64,000 nucleotides of DNA, from NCBI RefSeq assembly GCF_021917145.1, contig NC_061071.1, positions 7,086,080-7,150,079 on the forward strand, given 5' to 3'. Of this stretch, positions 47,201-58,800 are shown piece after piece (position 1 is the stretch's first letter; each line of letters starts with the position of its first letter). This stretch comes from Hypomesus transpacificus (lineage: Eukaryota > Chordata > Actinopteri > Osmeriformes > Osmeridae). The notes beneath the pieces were generated by a model. That model saw nothing but the letters and a program-made list of their open reading frames with translations, was not told the origin of the DNA and ran no database searches. The position numbers and the translations under genes are program-made.

Positions 47201-50200
47201 CAAAGAGAAATAGAAAGAGAGAGAGAGGCTAGACAAAGAAAGGAGCTGCAAAAAGAACTTGAAAGACTTAAAGAGAATGAGAGACAAAGACAGACAGAAA
47301 GTCAAGAAGAAAAAGACAGACTAAAGGAGGAAGAGAGACTGAAAGAACTGGAAAAAGAGAGGCAGAAGGACAAACAAAAAGAAGATCTTAAGAAGGAAAT
47401 TGAAAGACTTAAAGAGATTTCAAGACAAGGAGAGATTGAAAGTCAACAAGAAAAGGAGAGACTAGAGGAAAAAAGACAAAAAGAGATTAACAAAACAAGA
47501 GAGGAGACAAGAGAAAAGGAGGCACTTCAGCTGGAACTTGAAAAAACGAGAGAGACAGAGAAGAAGCTCAAACAGAAGAGAGAAGAGGAGGAAAAGGAAC
47601 TGAAAAAGATGGAGCAAGAAATGGAGGCGGCGAGACAAAACGCAGACAGAAAGAGGGAAATTGAGAGATCTGAAGCGAATACAAGACAAAGAGAGACTGA
47701 GATGAAAGAAGAACAACTGAAGAGAGAGAGGAAAGAGAAAAGACAGAAAGAAAGGGAGAGAGCAAAGGAGGAGGCTGGACAAAGAGAGGACCTGCAAAAA
47801 GAAGTTGAAAGACTTAAAGAGAATGAGAGACAAAGAGAGATGGAAAGTCAACAAGAAAAAGACAGACTAGAGGAGGAAGAGAGACAGAAAGAACTGGAAA
47901 AGGAGAGGCAGGAGGTCAAACAAAAAGAGGATCTGAAGAAGGAAATTGAAAGACTTCAAGAGATTTCAAGACAAAGAGAGATTGAAAGTCAACAAGAAAA
48001 GGAGAGACTAGAGGAAAAAAGACAAAAGGAGCTGGAGAAAACAAGAGAGGAGGCAAGAGAAAAGGAGGCACTTCAGAGGGAACTTGAAAAAAAGAGAGAG
48101 ACAGAGATGAAGCTCAAACAGAAGAGAGAAGAGGAGGAAAAGGAACTGAAAAAGATGGAGCAAGAAATGGAGGCGGCGAGACAAAACAAAGACAGAAAGA
48201 GGGAAATTGAGAGATCTGAAGCAAATATAAGACAAAGAGAGACTGAGATAAAGGAACAACAGCTGAAGAGAGAGAGGAAAGAGAAAAGACAGAAAGAAAG
48301 GGAGAGCGCAAAGGAGGAGGCAAGAAAGCAACAAAAAGAGGACCTGGACAGGGAACATGAAAGCCTTAAAGAGAATGAGAGACAGAAAGAAGCTGAAAGA
48401 CAGCAAGAGCAGAAGAGACTAAAGGAGAAGGCAGAGAGACAAAGAGAACTAGAGAGAGAGAGAGAGGAGGCTAGACAAAGAGAGGACCTGAAAAAAGAAA
48501 AAAATGCGAGGCAAAGAGAGATAGAAAGTCAACAAGAAAAGGACAGACTAGAGGAGGAAGAGAGACAGAAACAACTGGAAAAGCAGAGGCAGGAGGCCAA
48601 ACAAAAAGAGGATCTTAAAAAAGAACTTGAAAGACTTAAAGAGATCTCAAGACAAAGAGAGATTAAAAGTCAACAAGCAAAGGAGAGACTAGAGGAAAAG
48701 AGACAAAAAGAGATGGAGAAAACAAGAAAGCACAAGCATGAAAGACAGGAAGTGGATCAGAGGCAGATAGAACAAGAGAGTGAGGAAGAAAGATGTAAAG
48801 AAGGCCTGCCGAAGAAATCCAAAAGACGTCAAGAAAATGAGAGGGAGAGAGACATTGAGAGACTGCAAGTACATGAAAAGTATCCGTTGAGACAGACCGA
48901 GTCCCTGCAGCGGGAACTTGAAAATGACCTGGAACTTGTACAATGCACAAAGGCTGCTGGACCAAGGATCGCTGAGCAAGAAATAGAGGATACAAAACCT
49001 AGAAAAGAGGTGGAAATATCAGAGAAGGAGAGAGTTAAGGAGGAAAGACAGGGGGAGGTGGGAATAATACGACAAAACGATGAAAACCAGCAGCGAGAGA
49101 TTCAACAGAAATTGCCAATCGAGAAAGACATGGTTGATGGAAAAGAAATGAAACCAACTGAGAACGACAGGGAACAGGAAAGACAACGGCTGGAGACTGA
49201 AAGACAAGACGAGGAGCGAAAAAGACAGATGGAAATTAAAATGGAGGACAGGAGGCAAAGAGAGGAGAAGAGGAAAGCTTTAGAGCTAAGATGGAGACAA
49301 AAAGGAGACAGGAGATGGAAAGAGAAAGAATTGAAGAGACAGAAAGAGCTTGAGAATAAAGCAGCGGAAGCGCTAAAACAACCCGAGGAGAAAAGCGAAG
49401 AAGAGAAATTGAGGGAAGGGGAAGAAAAAGAGGAGGAAAGACTAAGAGAGATGGATAAAATACAGTTGGCCAAATTGTTCGACATGAAAGAGAAAGCTGC
49501 AGACGACTATTGGCTCCAAAAAGCATTCGACTTACAAATAGGTTTAGTCAAAGATAGGGAGAAAATTATGAGAGAGGACAAGAAAATGAAAGAGTTAGAG
49601 AAGAGATGGGAGGAGGATGACAAACAACGGAAGGCTTGCCAACAACCCTTCGATGCAGAGGCAAATAAATGGTGGGAAGAGAATCTGCGACGGTCAGTCA
49701 AGATGAGAACGGAGAGAAAAGCTGGGAGACTCGTCGAGCTGAAGAAGCAGCAGAACATTCAAGAGGAGCAGAGACAACAAGTAAAAGAGGATGAAATAAA
49801 ACCGAAAATCACAGAAGAGAAGGTTACGGAGGAAAGGGTCTGTAAGGATGAGTCAAAGGAGCCAGATAAGGAAGAGTCAGTGGAGGAGTCAGGGAGGAAA
49901 GAGTCAGAGAATAAAGAGTCAGTGGAGTCAGAGAGGAAAGAGTCAGAGAAGGGAGTGTCAGTGGAGGAGTCAGAGACAAGTAAGAACATTTTAAAACTAG
50001 TCACTTCTCCCAGATCTTGTGATGTGAAAGTATAGTATGTGATCTCTTTAACGCTCGGAATGTCAATGGCAAAGTGCAGGAAAAGTACATTCCATTTCAC
50101 TATGGCAATTTACAAAAATTGTAAGATGTGAAAGTCATGTTACAATTTCTTAATTAAGAAACAATTGTAGGTTTGATATGAGGATATTCAATGTTCTCTA

Positions 50201-50898
50201 GACCATGTAGAAATATGTTGTGCTTGTCTCTTGCAAACAGAGAAAAAGAAGAAGGGTTTCTTCAAGAAGCTTGGGAAGTTTTTTCAAAGAAAAGATCGGA
50301 AAAAACAGGAGAAGGTTGTGGATAAAAAAGTCTGTGAGGATGAGTCAGAGGAGTCAGAAAGAGAAGAGCCACAAGGAGAAGAGTCAGAGGGAGAAGAATC
50401 AGAGGGAGAAGAGTCAGAGGGAGAAGAGTCAGAGGAAGGGTCAGAGGAATGGTCAGAGGAATGGTCAGAGGATGAGTCAGAGGAAGAGTCAGAGAAAAGT
50501 AAGAACATTAAACTAGTCACTTGTCCCAGATCTTGTGATGTGAAAGTATAATATGTGATCTCTATAATGCTCCCAATGTCAACCTGGCAAAGTGCAGCAA
50601 AAGTAGGCACTATGGAAATTTACAAAAAATGTAAGATGTGTAAGCCATGTTAGAATTTCTTCAATAAGAAACCATTGTAGGTTTGATATGTTGATATGTA
50701 ATTAGGATGTGTACTCTAGACCATGTAGAAATATTGTTTGCTTGTCTTTTGCAAACAGAGAAAAAGAAGAAAGGTGGTTTCTGGAATAAGATCTTGCACT
50801 TCTGGGAAATCAAAGATCAGGAAGAGCTGGATGAAGAAAGGAGAGCCAAACTGTCAGCATTTGCTAACTATGTGGATGGTTTACAAAAGGCCAACTAA
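44210..50898 (+). CDS. Uncharacterised trichohyalin-like coiled-coil protein
   Basis: Not recognised as any named gene. Exons: (44189) 44210-44223, 44382-44447, 44823-44897, 45075-45212, 45382-45694, 46214-49979, 50241-50498, 50759-50898. All phases close, predicting 1589 residues. The N-terminus (MPRKIEKVTLYPGEFPKALF, then GGYSLLGAGSYGAFPLDM and RFSLGTITLGLSGSE) is not low-complexity and may be a small domain or docking motif. A Ser/Glu/Asp segment and coiled coil (REAREGRVKELENQVEDQQV) follow. Then comes a 3.8-kb exon of almost unbroken charged Arg/Glu/Lys/Gln helix, like trichohyalin in composition. The C-terminus has two related KKKK-GF/GGFW modules. The start is the only ATG giving correct phase from exon 1. 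Function is unknown; a cytoskeletal or scaffold role is only a guess from composition. Confidence 0.8.
46214..49979 (+). CDS. Large coiled-coil exon with higher-order repeats
   Basis: One exon of 3766 nt. A block containing EEEEKELKKMEQEMEAARQN, DRKREIERSEANTRQRE and KEEQLKRERKEKRQKER recurs three times; its REIERSEAN part lies near 46970, 47660 and 48200. Alternating blocks contain LKENERQKEAERQQEQKRLK and QQEKDRLEEEERQKELEKER. The last 400 codons are less repetitive and include DYWLQKAFDLQIGLVKDREK and NKWWEENLRRSVKMRTERKA, which could be a conserved C-terminal region. Matching minus-strand frames (Phe/Leu/Ser repeats) are artefacts. Codon use is very purine-rich. Confidence 0.85.
49980..50758 (+). 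repeat. Tandem duplication of intron plus 3' exon
   Basis: Introns 49980-50240 (261 bp) and 50499-50758 (260 bp) are clearly homologous end to end. Both start GTAAGAACATT, share CAGATCTTGTGATGTGAAAG, TGTAGGTTTGATATG and CTCTAGACCATGTAGAAATA, and end TTGCAAACAG. The exons after them both start AGAAAAAGAAGAA. An intron-exon unit of about 520 bp has therefore been duplicated within the coiled-coil gene. Confidence 0.9.
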
Positions 50899-50930
50899 CA
50901 AGATGTATCCTAACCCACAGGGCACAAAAA

Positions 50931-50936
50931 AATAAA
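50931..50936 (+). other. Polyadenylation signal of coiled-coil gene
   Basis: AATAAA lies 33 bp after the stop codon, and further AATAAATAA motifs occur nearby. It supports 50898 as the true 3' end of the gene. Confidence 0.6.
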
Positions 50937-52835
50937 AATATATGTTTTTAAAACAAGCAACAAATAAATAACTATTGACTTCACACAAGTGATATACAAA
51001 AGCTTGTATTAATTTATTGAATACTGAAAATGATGCCAGTGTGGTTTAGTTCCAGTTTCATACTGTGGCTCTATGTACAGAAATTATTTTGTGTTTTCCA
51101 CTGTAATACTATTGCTGTGGATGAAGTTGTTTTTTTGGGGTTGCAGGCGAGATAGTTAGGGGTCTCGCGGTTTACGGTTGGAGAAGTGTATTTTTTTGTC
51201 TACATTGGAGCGATTTGCCGACCATTTGGACCTGAGCTGATCACTTTTGGAACTGGTTTTGACCAACTGGACGAACGGGCATCAGATGGCTGAGCGGTTA
51301 CGGAACCGGGCTAGTAATGTGAAGGTTGCCAGATCAATTCCTGGCCGTGCCAAATTAGGTTGTGTCCTTGGGCAAGGCATTTCACCCTACTTGCCTCGGG
51401 GGGGGAGGGAATGACCCTGTACATGCGGTAAGTCGCTCCGGATAAGAGCATGTGCTAAATGACTAAATGTAAACTGTGTTGGACGTTGTATTACAAAATC
51501 GGTTGTTGTAGCTGCGCGTGAGTTCACGCTGATCCACAGTTTTCTATGCTGTAAATAATTGATGAGGTTAGAGCGAGGGTTTCTATTTTTTCTTTTTCTC
51601 GATTTGTGTTTTGTTACTTTTGTTGGTTTTATATTTGTACTCAGAAAATCAATCTCTTCATAGTATTAGAGTAAAAATATCCAAAAGTAAAGCCGTTTTC
51701 CTGAATAAGAGTACCATAATCAAATTAATATAATATAGTAATGAGATAGTGATGAACCCATAGATATTTTATAAGCAGAAAAACCAAACTAATACGAATA
51801 AATAGTTCAAACGTACGGTTATCAGGGAGGACAATTAATTCCCATTTTCATTAATTTGGGGAATAACTTTTTTTAATTTATTTTTTATTGTCATTAAATC
51901 ATTTGCCAAATGTTGTTTATTTTATTATTCTTTACTTGAGAAAAAATTAATAAAACAGAGGTAATAGAGAAAAAAAATATCCTAAATAATAACAACAACC
52001 ATTCTCTTTCCTCTGAAATATAGCTCATGTGTCAGTGGGTTTCATTATGTTGTGCAAACAGGTGATCATCTGTCCCATTCATTGAATTATTCATTCTAGT
52101 AGCAGTAAAGTGAAACAATCGTTTAACAGACATTTCTGAAACGCCCCAGTATCCTTCAGATGTGCTTGACCAGCAGGTAAAGCCAGAGAGCCAGTCTAAA
52201 GCTCCAGTTGAGGGCTTAGATCAGAGTTCGGGAGACCATGATGAACCTGATCCAGAGACAACTCAGCTGACCAGGAAGAAGTGTAATAAAATAGTGTTCA
52301 TATGTAGAATAGATGTCATGAGTAACAGTGGGTGTGAGAGTCATTTTGATGTGCTCCTGAAACAAGTGATCATGCAACGATCTCCCCTGCTACAGCTTGG
52401 ACTTAAATATAACAAGGGGTGAAAAACATACACCTGCTGACCTGGAACACAACAGATTAAAAATTCTTTATCTCCTCCACAACTTCTACCAGTCATTCAC
52501 AAAGCCTTGGTATGATTATTATATCACAGTTCAAAGGTATCTGGCCCGACGGAGAGGTCACCAAGGAAGTCAGAATCAAAATTTGGGTATTGTAAATTAA
52601 TTTAGAAGCTTCGGGTTAAGGTGTCAGGCCGTGACTGACTACACACTCCTGCACAGTAGATGGCGGTGTCTGCTCTTTTAAATTGGCTGCGATCCGCCAA
52701 TTAAATTAAAAGAAGAAGATTACTCAGAGTACCCGAACAACAGTTGCCAACACAATGATCCAGCTATCCTTGCTGTCTAGCTACAGTAGCTAGATAATAG
52801 TGTTGACAGATCCGATTAGGATTACTACTACAACT
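50937..52835. other. Intergenic stretch before rpgr
   Basis: AT-rich DNA with one SINE (51281-51476) and short open frames at 52162-52422 and 52397-52600 that match nothing I recognise. Near the rpgr start there is GTAGATGGCGGTG (about 52657-52669), similar to a YY1 site, and an imperfect inverted repeat around ATTGGCTGCGATCCGCCAAT. The rpgr promoter should lie in the last few hundred bases. Confidence 0.5.
51281..51476 (+). mobile_element. tRNA-derived SINE with LINE-type tail
   Basis: The head contains an A box (TGGCTGAGCGGTTACGG) and a B-box-like region (GGTTGCCAGATCAATTCC). The body has TTGTGTCCTTGGGCAAGGCA and TTCACCCTACTTGCC. The tail is CGGATAAGAGCATGTGCTAA then ATGACTAAATGTAA, the tail shared by many teleost SINEs and their partner LINEs. 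Clear target duplications were not seen. An A box alone would suggest a tRNA, but the cloverleaf does not close. Confidence 0.75.
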
Positions 52836-55800
52836 ATGGCCGGGGAGGCGGTGGACGATATACCTGGTAATAAATTACAGAATTCCAACACACATTACAA
52901 CTTGCCAGCTACAGTACCAAGCTAAAGTTACACTGCTGCCTAAATTCAAAGTTACAGTACCGATGGTTTATGAATTACGCTTGCTATCTAGCTATCCCTG
53001 TTTCCATGATAACAAACCAAACGTTACCATATAGGTTAGATAACACAAGACAACACAAAGTCTTTAGTCTAGCTAGATGTAACCTTGTTTCTTATATGGC
53101 GTTTCAGAGTCGGGAGCAGTCTTTACCTTCGGAAAAAGCAAATTTGCAGACAACATTCCCAGTAAATTTTGGCTGAAAAATGACACACCCCTAGAAATTG
53201 CTTGTGGAGATGAACACACAGCATTGCTTACAGGTAAGGATAGTAGAAAGACTGATCCTTCAACTAACTGCATTTATACAATGTAGAAATATTAATATTT
53301 TACACACCTGATGGTAAGCAATGACGTTTCCTCTAAAGCAAATTAACCTTTAGTTTTCATTGCCCCAAAAGGGCCAGGCACGTGAAAGCAGTGAAATAGC
53401 TGAAATAGCTTGTGACTCAACCACTATCTTGGCTACTTTGAAGAATTGTCATATTGAAAAAAAGTGTCATATTTTTTCCAACAGAAAATGGAAAGCTTTT
53501 CATGTTTGGCAGTAATAACTGGGGTCAGCTTGGTTTGGGATCAAAGACGTCCGTGAACAAGCCCACTTGCGTGAAAGGTTTGTCTGACTATAATTCTTCA
53601 CTATCTGGTTCAAAGCAATGTGTAGTGCTTCACAATTGGTGATGCAGTTAACTATTTAAGTACCAGATAAGACATCTCGAGGGGTCCACAATCTAGTTTA
53701 ATCTTCCGAGCACAAGGCAAAGCGATGGGCTATGGAGCAATATCGCAAGATGATGATTATGTGTAGGCTACACAATCAAATTAGGCTACACCATCTGAAG
53801 TGAAATATAGCTGAAGTATGATACGATAATATACAATTGTTTTCCTCAGGATTTTTTTTCCGGTTGGGCGGTAGACCAAACTTTTGCCACACATTCATTT
53901 TCAATGGAATGATACATCAGTTTTAGATACCTGTCAGCGCAAACAGGTAGCCCATAGCAAGAGAAGCAAATATATTGTATGCCTTTATATCATTTGTGAC
54001 GAGCAATGTCAGTATATTGCTAGTCAGAACGAAACCAGCTAGCATAACACAGCTATCACAGTATACATGAAAGTAAATGCTATTACTAGTACCATAACAC
54101 GGAGCCGCTCGCGAGGAGCAAACTAGGCGAATTCGCTCTAATATAGTTACTTTCATTGGATCTCAAGTGTATTCGACAGGCGATTAGGTGTAAATAACGT
54201 TGCATGAAATTTGGTCGCAAATTAATTGAATTTACGAGCAAGAACAGAATTACCTGTGCAGGCTATGTGTGAAAACAGCTTTATCTCGCGCGTCCGTTTT
54301 TTAAATATTTTGACATTCTTTTAGGAGGACGGGATGTCGTAGTGGAAACACTAGTAGTTATTGCAGCAGACAATGGTTCACAAAGCCGTCCACACTCCAA
54401 ATGCTTAGTTGTAACCCTCCATCAGTGTTTCAAATATGTTTTTTTTTTTTTGTCCTTCAAAGCTTTGAAGGCTGAAAAGGTGAGGCTGGTGGCCTGTGGG
54501 AGAAACCACACCATTGTTTATACATGTAAGTCCTTGATGTATATAACCTTTTCAAAGAATAACCTGGATGAAATCTTGTTGCTTTTACTTCTCAAGAAGT
54601 TGAAGCGTGAGCATGCATGTGTGTTTCCATAGCTCGGGGACATGTTTATACCTCTGGCGGAAACAATGAGGGTCAGTTAGGCCTGGGGGACAATGAAGAG
54701 AGGACTGCCTTTCAGCTGGTAAACTTCTTAAACACACACGGACCAATCAAAATGCTTGCTGCTGGCTCAAACACATCGGCTGCTCTGACTGGTAAGACCC
54801 CTTTGTACTGGCCTAGTAACCATTCACTTGTAATGCTTTTAAAACATAAAGCAGTAGTATTTCTTCACTGTTAAACCAATATCGATTGCTATTCCAACCC
54901 ATAAGGCTCTTTGAGAATTGAAAGTAGTTTATTCATTTACCCCCTTTTCATAGAGAGTGGGAAGTTGTTCATGTGGGGAGATAATGCTGAGGGCCAGATT
55001 GGCCTGGGTAAGGAGAGCAATGTCACCACCCCCCAGGAAGTCACAGTGGGCTATGCCGTATCCTGGGTGGCTTGTGGTTACTACCATTCAGCCTTTGTCA
55101 CGGGTGAGTTTCATTCGCTTCTTCGTCTGCTACTTAGTCCACACACATCTGACTCATTAGCCAAGGAAAACATTGCGCCAAAACTAGTTGACTGGAGGGT
55201 AAATGAAAACAACATCATTTTTCGCTCCCTTTTTTCAGTGGATGGTGGGCTGTTCACGTTTGGTGAGCGCGACAGTGGAAAACTGGGGCTTACCACTGAC
55301 CAGCTGTCTGGTCACCGTCTCCCCCAGCTAGTCAGGGGCATCACACAGCCAGTCATTAAAGTGGCATGTGGAGGTGGACACACCGTGGCACTGACAGGTA
55401 GCCAAGCCGGCAAAACTAAATGTGATACCTTTAAAATCTTTTCCGGGATGTATTGACATTGAGACCTTTTTTCTCCTGGTTTCCCCACAGAGGAGGATGT
55501 GTACACGTTTGGCCTGGGCCAATTTGGCCAGCTGGGCCACGGAACATTTATCTTTGAGGCGCGGCTTCCCAGAGCTCTTGAGCACTTCAGGAAGGGGCGC
55601 GTCCAACACATCATGTGTGGGGAGAACCACACGGCGGTGATCACAGGTTAGCCATCACCTTTCAACTCCCACGAGCCAAGAAACGACACACGCACCGGCC
55701 GCCGTCGCTCTATATTATGGGCGCTCTATATTTGAGTCGATGGCATGACCGTACTTGTGCGTTGTGTGGGCGATGTGGCTGTGTTGCAGTGTGATTGACC

Positions 55801-58800
55801 TGTGGTTCTCATGGTCTCAGACAGTGGCCTCCTGTACACGTTTGGGGATGGAAGACACGGGAAGCTGGGCCTTGGAGAAGAGAATTTCACCAATCAGTTC
55901 AAACCCACTTTGTGTTCGCGCTTCCTCAAGTACAATGTCAAAGCGGTATGGGTTTAAAAGAAGACTACTTACGATATTATATATATTTTTATAACATTTT
56001 AAACCCAACCCTAGGATCATGTCATACATAAGTGAAAATGGAGATCTACTGTTCATCCAAAGTCATTGCTGAAAAGTGCCTTCTTCTTTGGCCGTAACAA
56101 AAAAAAAAAAACGATTCAAACATCTCCTCCTTTTACCTAAATTGTTGTCATGAAGGAGTGTCTCCTGACCGGCAGACGACGATCACTCACGCCTGTGTGA
56201 CTTCCCATGCACGTGTGTTTTCCAGGTGACCTGCGGTGGCTGTCATATGCTGGTGCTGGCCAGGTACAGGGACAAGAGCTGTGGGGAGGTGATCATGGAG
56301 GAGGATGACGTGACAGAGAACTACCTGGAGAAGTCTTACACAGAGCTGCTAGGAGACACATCCACCAGCCTCACCAGGAGTCTTTCTGCTAGGGTCAGGA
56401 GGCGAGAGAGGGTAGGTACTTGCACAGAGGGGCCCAGTAGGCACTGAGTCAGACCAGTGATGCATTTGGTTGTAGACATTTTAATTTCAAATATGGCCTT
56501 GTGTAACTGTACATGTGGTCTTCATGGTAGTTGTATTTTTTTCACTTTGATAAATCCAGTCATTTTGGGTCCCTTATAGCAGTAGCTATCAGGTTGTCCA
56601 CAAGTGGGCCTCTGAGAGTTGAGAACGCCAACAAACAGGATTAACATCCCTTTATTCTATACTTACAGCTTGGTTTGGTCAGGTGACATTTTGTGTTCCC
56701 CACAGCAGGTCTGAGAGCTTGTGTCCTTTTCCCAGGAGCGCTCGCCCGAGCAGTTTGGCTCCATGTTCCACACCCTGCCCAGCCTGACATCCGGCCACCT
56801 CAACCCCCTGTTAGTGTCCAGCCAGCTGGCCAACAGAAAGGTGCACAACGACATTCACCAACACAGGAGCACGGGCTCAAACCAGAAGGGTACCTACAGA
56901 ACATCTCACTATGTCTCTCCCTCACTCTTCACCAAGGAGCTTTCTAAGGTTTCCAATAAGTCAACATCACTGTCCAGACCAGTACCACTTGTTGATATGT
57001 GTCAACTGTAACCGACGGTCTGTTGTGTCAACTGTAGCATAATTGTAATCGGCATTGTCTGCCCTGATCTGCTATTCCAAATGTGAACTCCACCAAATGT
57101 TTGCCAATAGTGGCTGTCTAAAATTGAATTATTTAAAAGATTAAGGATTTTAAATCATCTGTGTTTGTGTAACTCTTGGGTAAGAGCGGAGAAATGCAAA
57201 GGAGGGAGACTGTCCTGTGGACAACCTAACAGACAACGTTAGCGTCAAAGACTTGGGAGACACAACTGACTTCTTAAACATGGTGAGTGTTAGCTCACTG
57301 GCGCTTTGAGAAAACACATGAGCAGTTGGTATTTTCATTACCAAACTATGTCACCAATTCCACCTAGAATGACTGTAATACAATTTTTTCTATAAATCAA
57401 ATTGTTTAAAATTTTCAGTTCGTATTTACTAGATTTAATTGGCAATGATACACTTAGTTATATCCTTCAATTAGTCATAATTCTAAAGATTTTTCACTTT
57501 AGTGTACTTTTATCCCATACTCAAAACTACTCACTACTCACAATTGAACTTAGGGGGGAGAATTCATTTTTTTACTAAAGTTATGTTTCGTTCAGACTCA
57601 CGTGATTAAAATGGACCCCAGTGACAAGACACTGACATTGTCTCCTGTTCAGAAGGTAAGAAAAAGATTCTAGATCTTTATAACACTAGAGAAGCTAGAA
57701 ATTGCCTTAATGGCAAATACTAAACCAAGTTAAACTAAGAATTCAGAGCATCATCTCCCATTCACATCATGCTGGTCAAACCTCTGCTTTTATGTGTGGA
57801 CACATCTTTCACTATGTACCATTGTTTGACCTTTTCTCTTGTTACCATCCAGTTCTGCCCTCTCCCGTCTCTGCATGGTTTGACTCGTTCTTTTTTTCCT
57901 TCTTCTAACGCTGTCCCTTTTTCCATCTCATGCTTTCTGGTGCCGGGATAGAGGAAGGGTAAGCTTGCAAGAAGGCATGTTAATGATGGCGAGGTGGAGG
58001 AAAAGAGGGGTGGGGAACGAGAAAAGAGTAAAGAAGCCCAACTCCCAGCAGAGGAGTACGCCCCCAAACCCTCTCCGTCCCCTAAGAGGGCGGAGCTCAC
58101 CCAGCGAAAGGCACTGCCCACAGAGATGCTCCGAACTCCCAGTGCTCATTCTTTTCAGGCACAGAGTCCTCGCCACAAGAGCTCTCGGCCATGGGCACCT
58201 CAGAGCAGGGGCAAGGAGAACCTCATCATGGCTCTGCAGGCCATCAACCCCACAGAAACGAAGGCTGCCTCCGCCAGCTCCCAGGCCGTCAGTGTAGGGG
58301 ACGTCAGTAAGGCCAAGTCGAAACCGCGTCCTCATGTGGCATCTAGGGAGGGGAAAAGCAAGGTCATTAAGGTTGAGGAGAAAGGAGGTTGTGTGAAAGG
58401 GAAACCCGTTGCTGACTACAAGCCGAAGCAAATGCAGCGTGTAGGATCCAGAGGTCAAAGTGTCAAGGTCACCAAGGCACTTGTAGAGGTCAACCCCAAA
58501 TCTATAAAAAAGTCAAATGTAGAACAAGTCAAGTCCAAGGAGAAAAGTAAAGCTGTTATGGTAAGGAGACAACATGGAGATATAAAGAGTGCACCAGTCA
58601 GAAAGGTTCTAGAAAAGGCTGCCGGCAACCTTAAGCCCCCTCATGTGCTCTCAGAGGGCACTGTGGGTGCAACAGCTAAACCACACAAACCTCACTTGGT
58701 AACTGACGGTCTCAAGAAAACCAAAAATGAGAGAAATGCAAAAGCACAGATCTCAAAACCGATCAACTCTAAGGACGACCAACAATCTGAACACATGCCT

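Noticed and set aside
51281-51350. Possible tRNA-Leu/Ser-like gene
   Set aside because: The A box is continuous with a teleost SINE body and tail; no cloverleaf.
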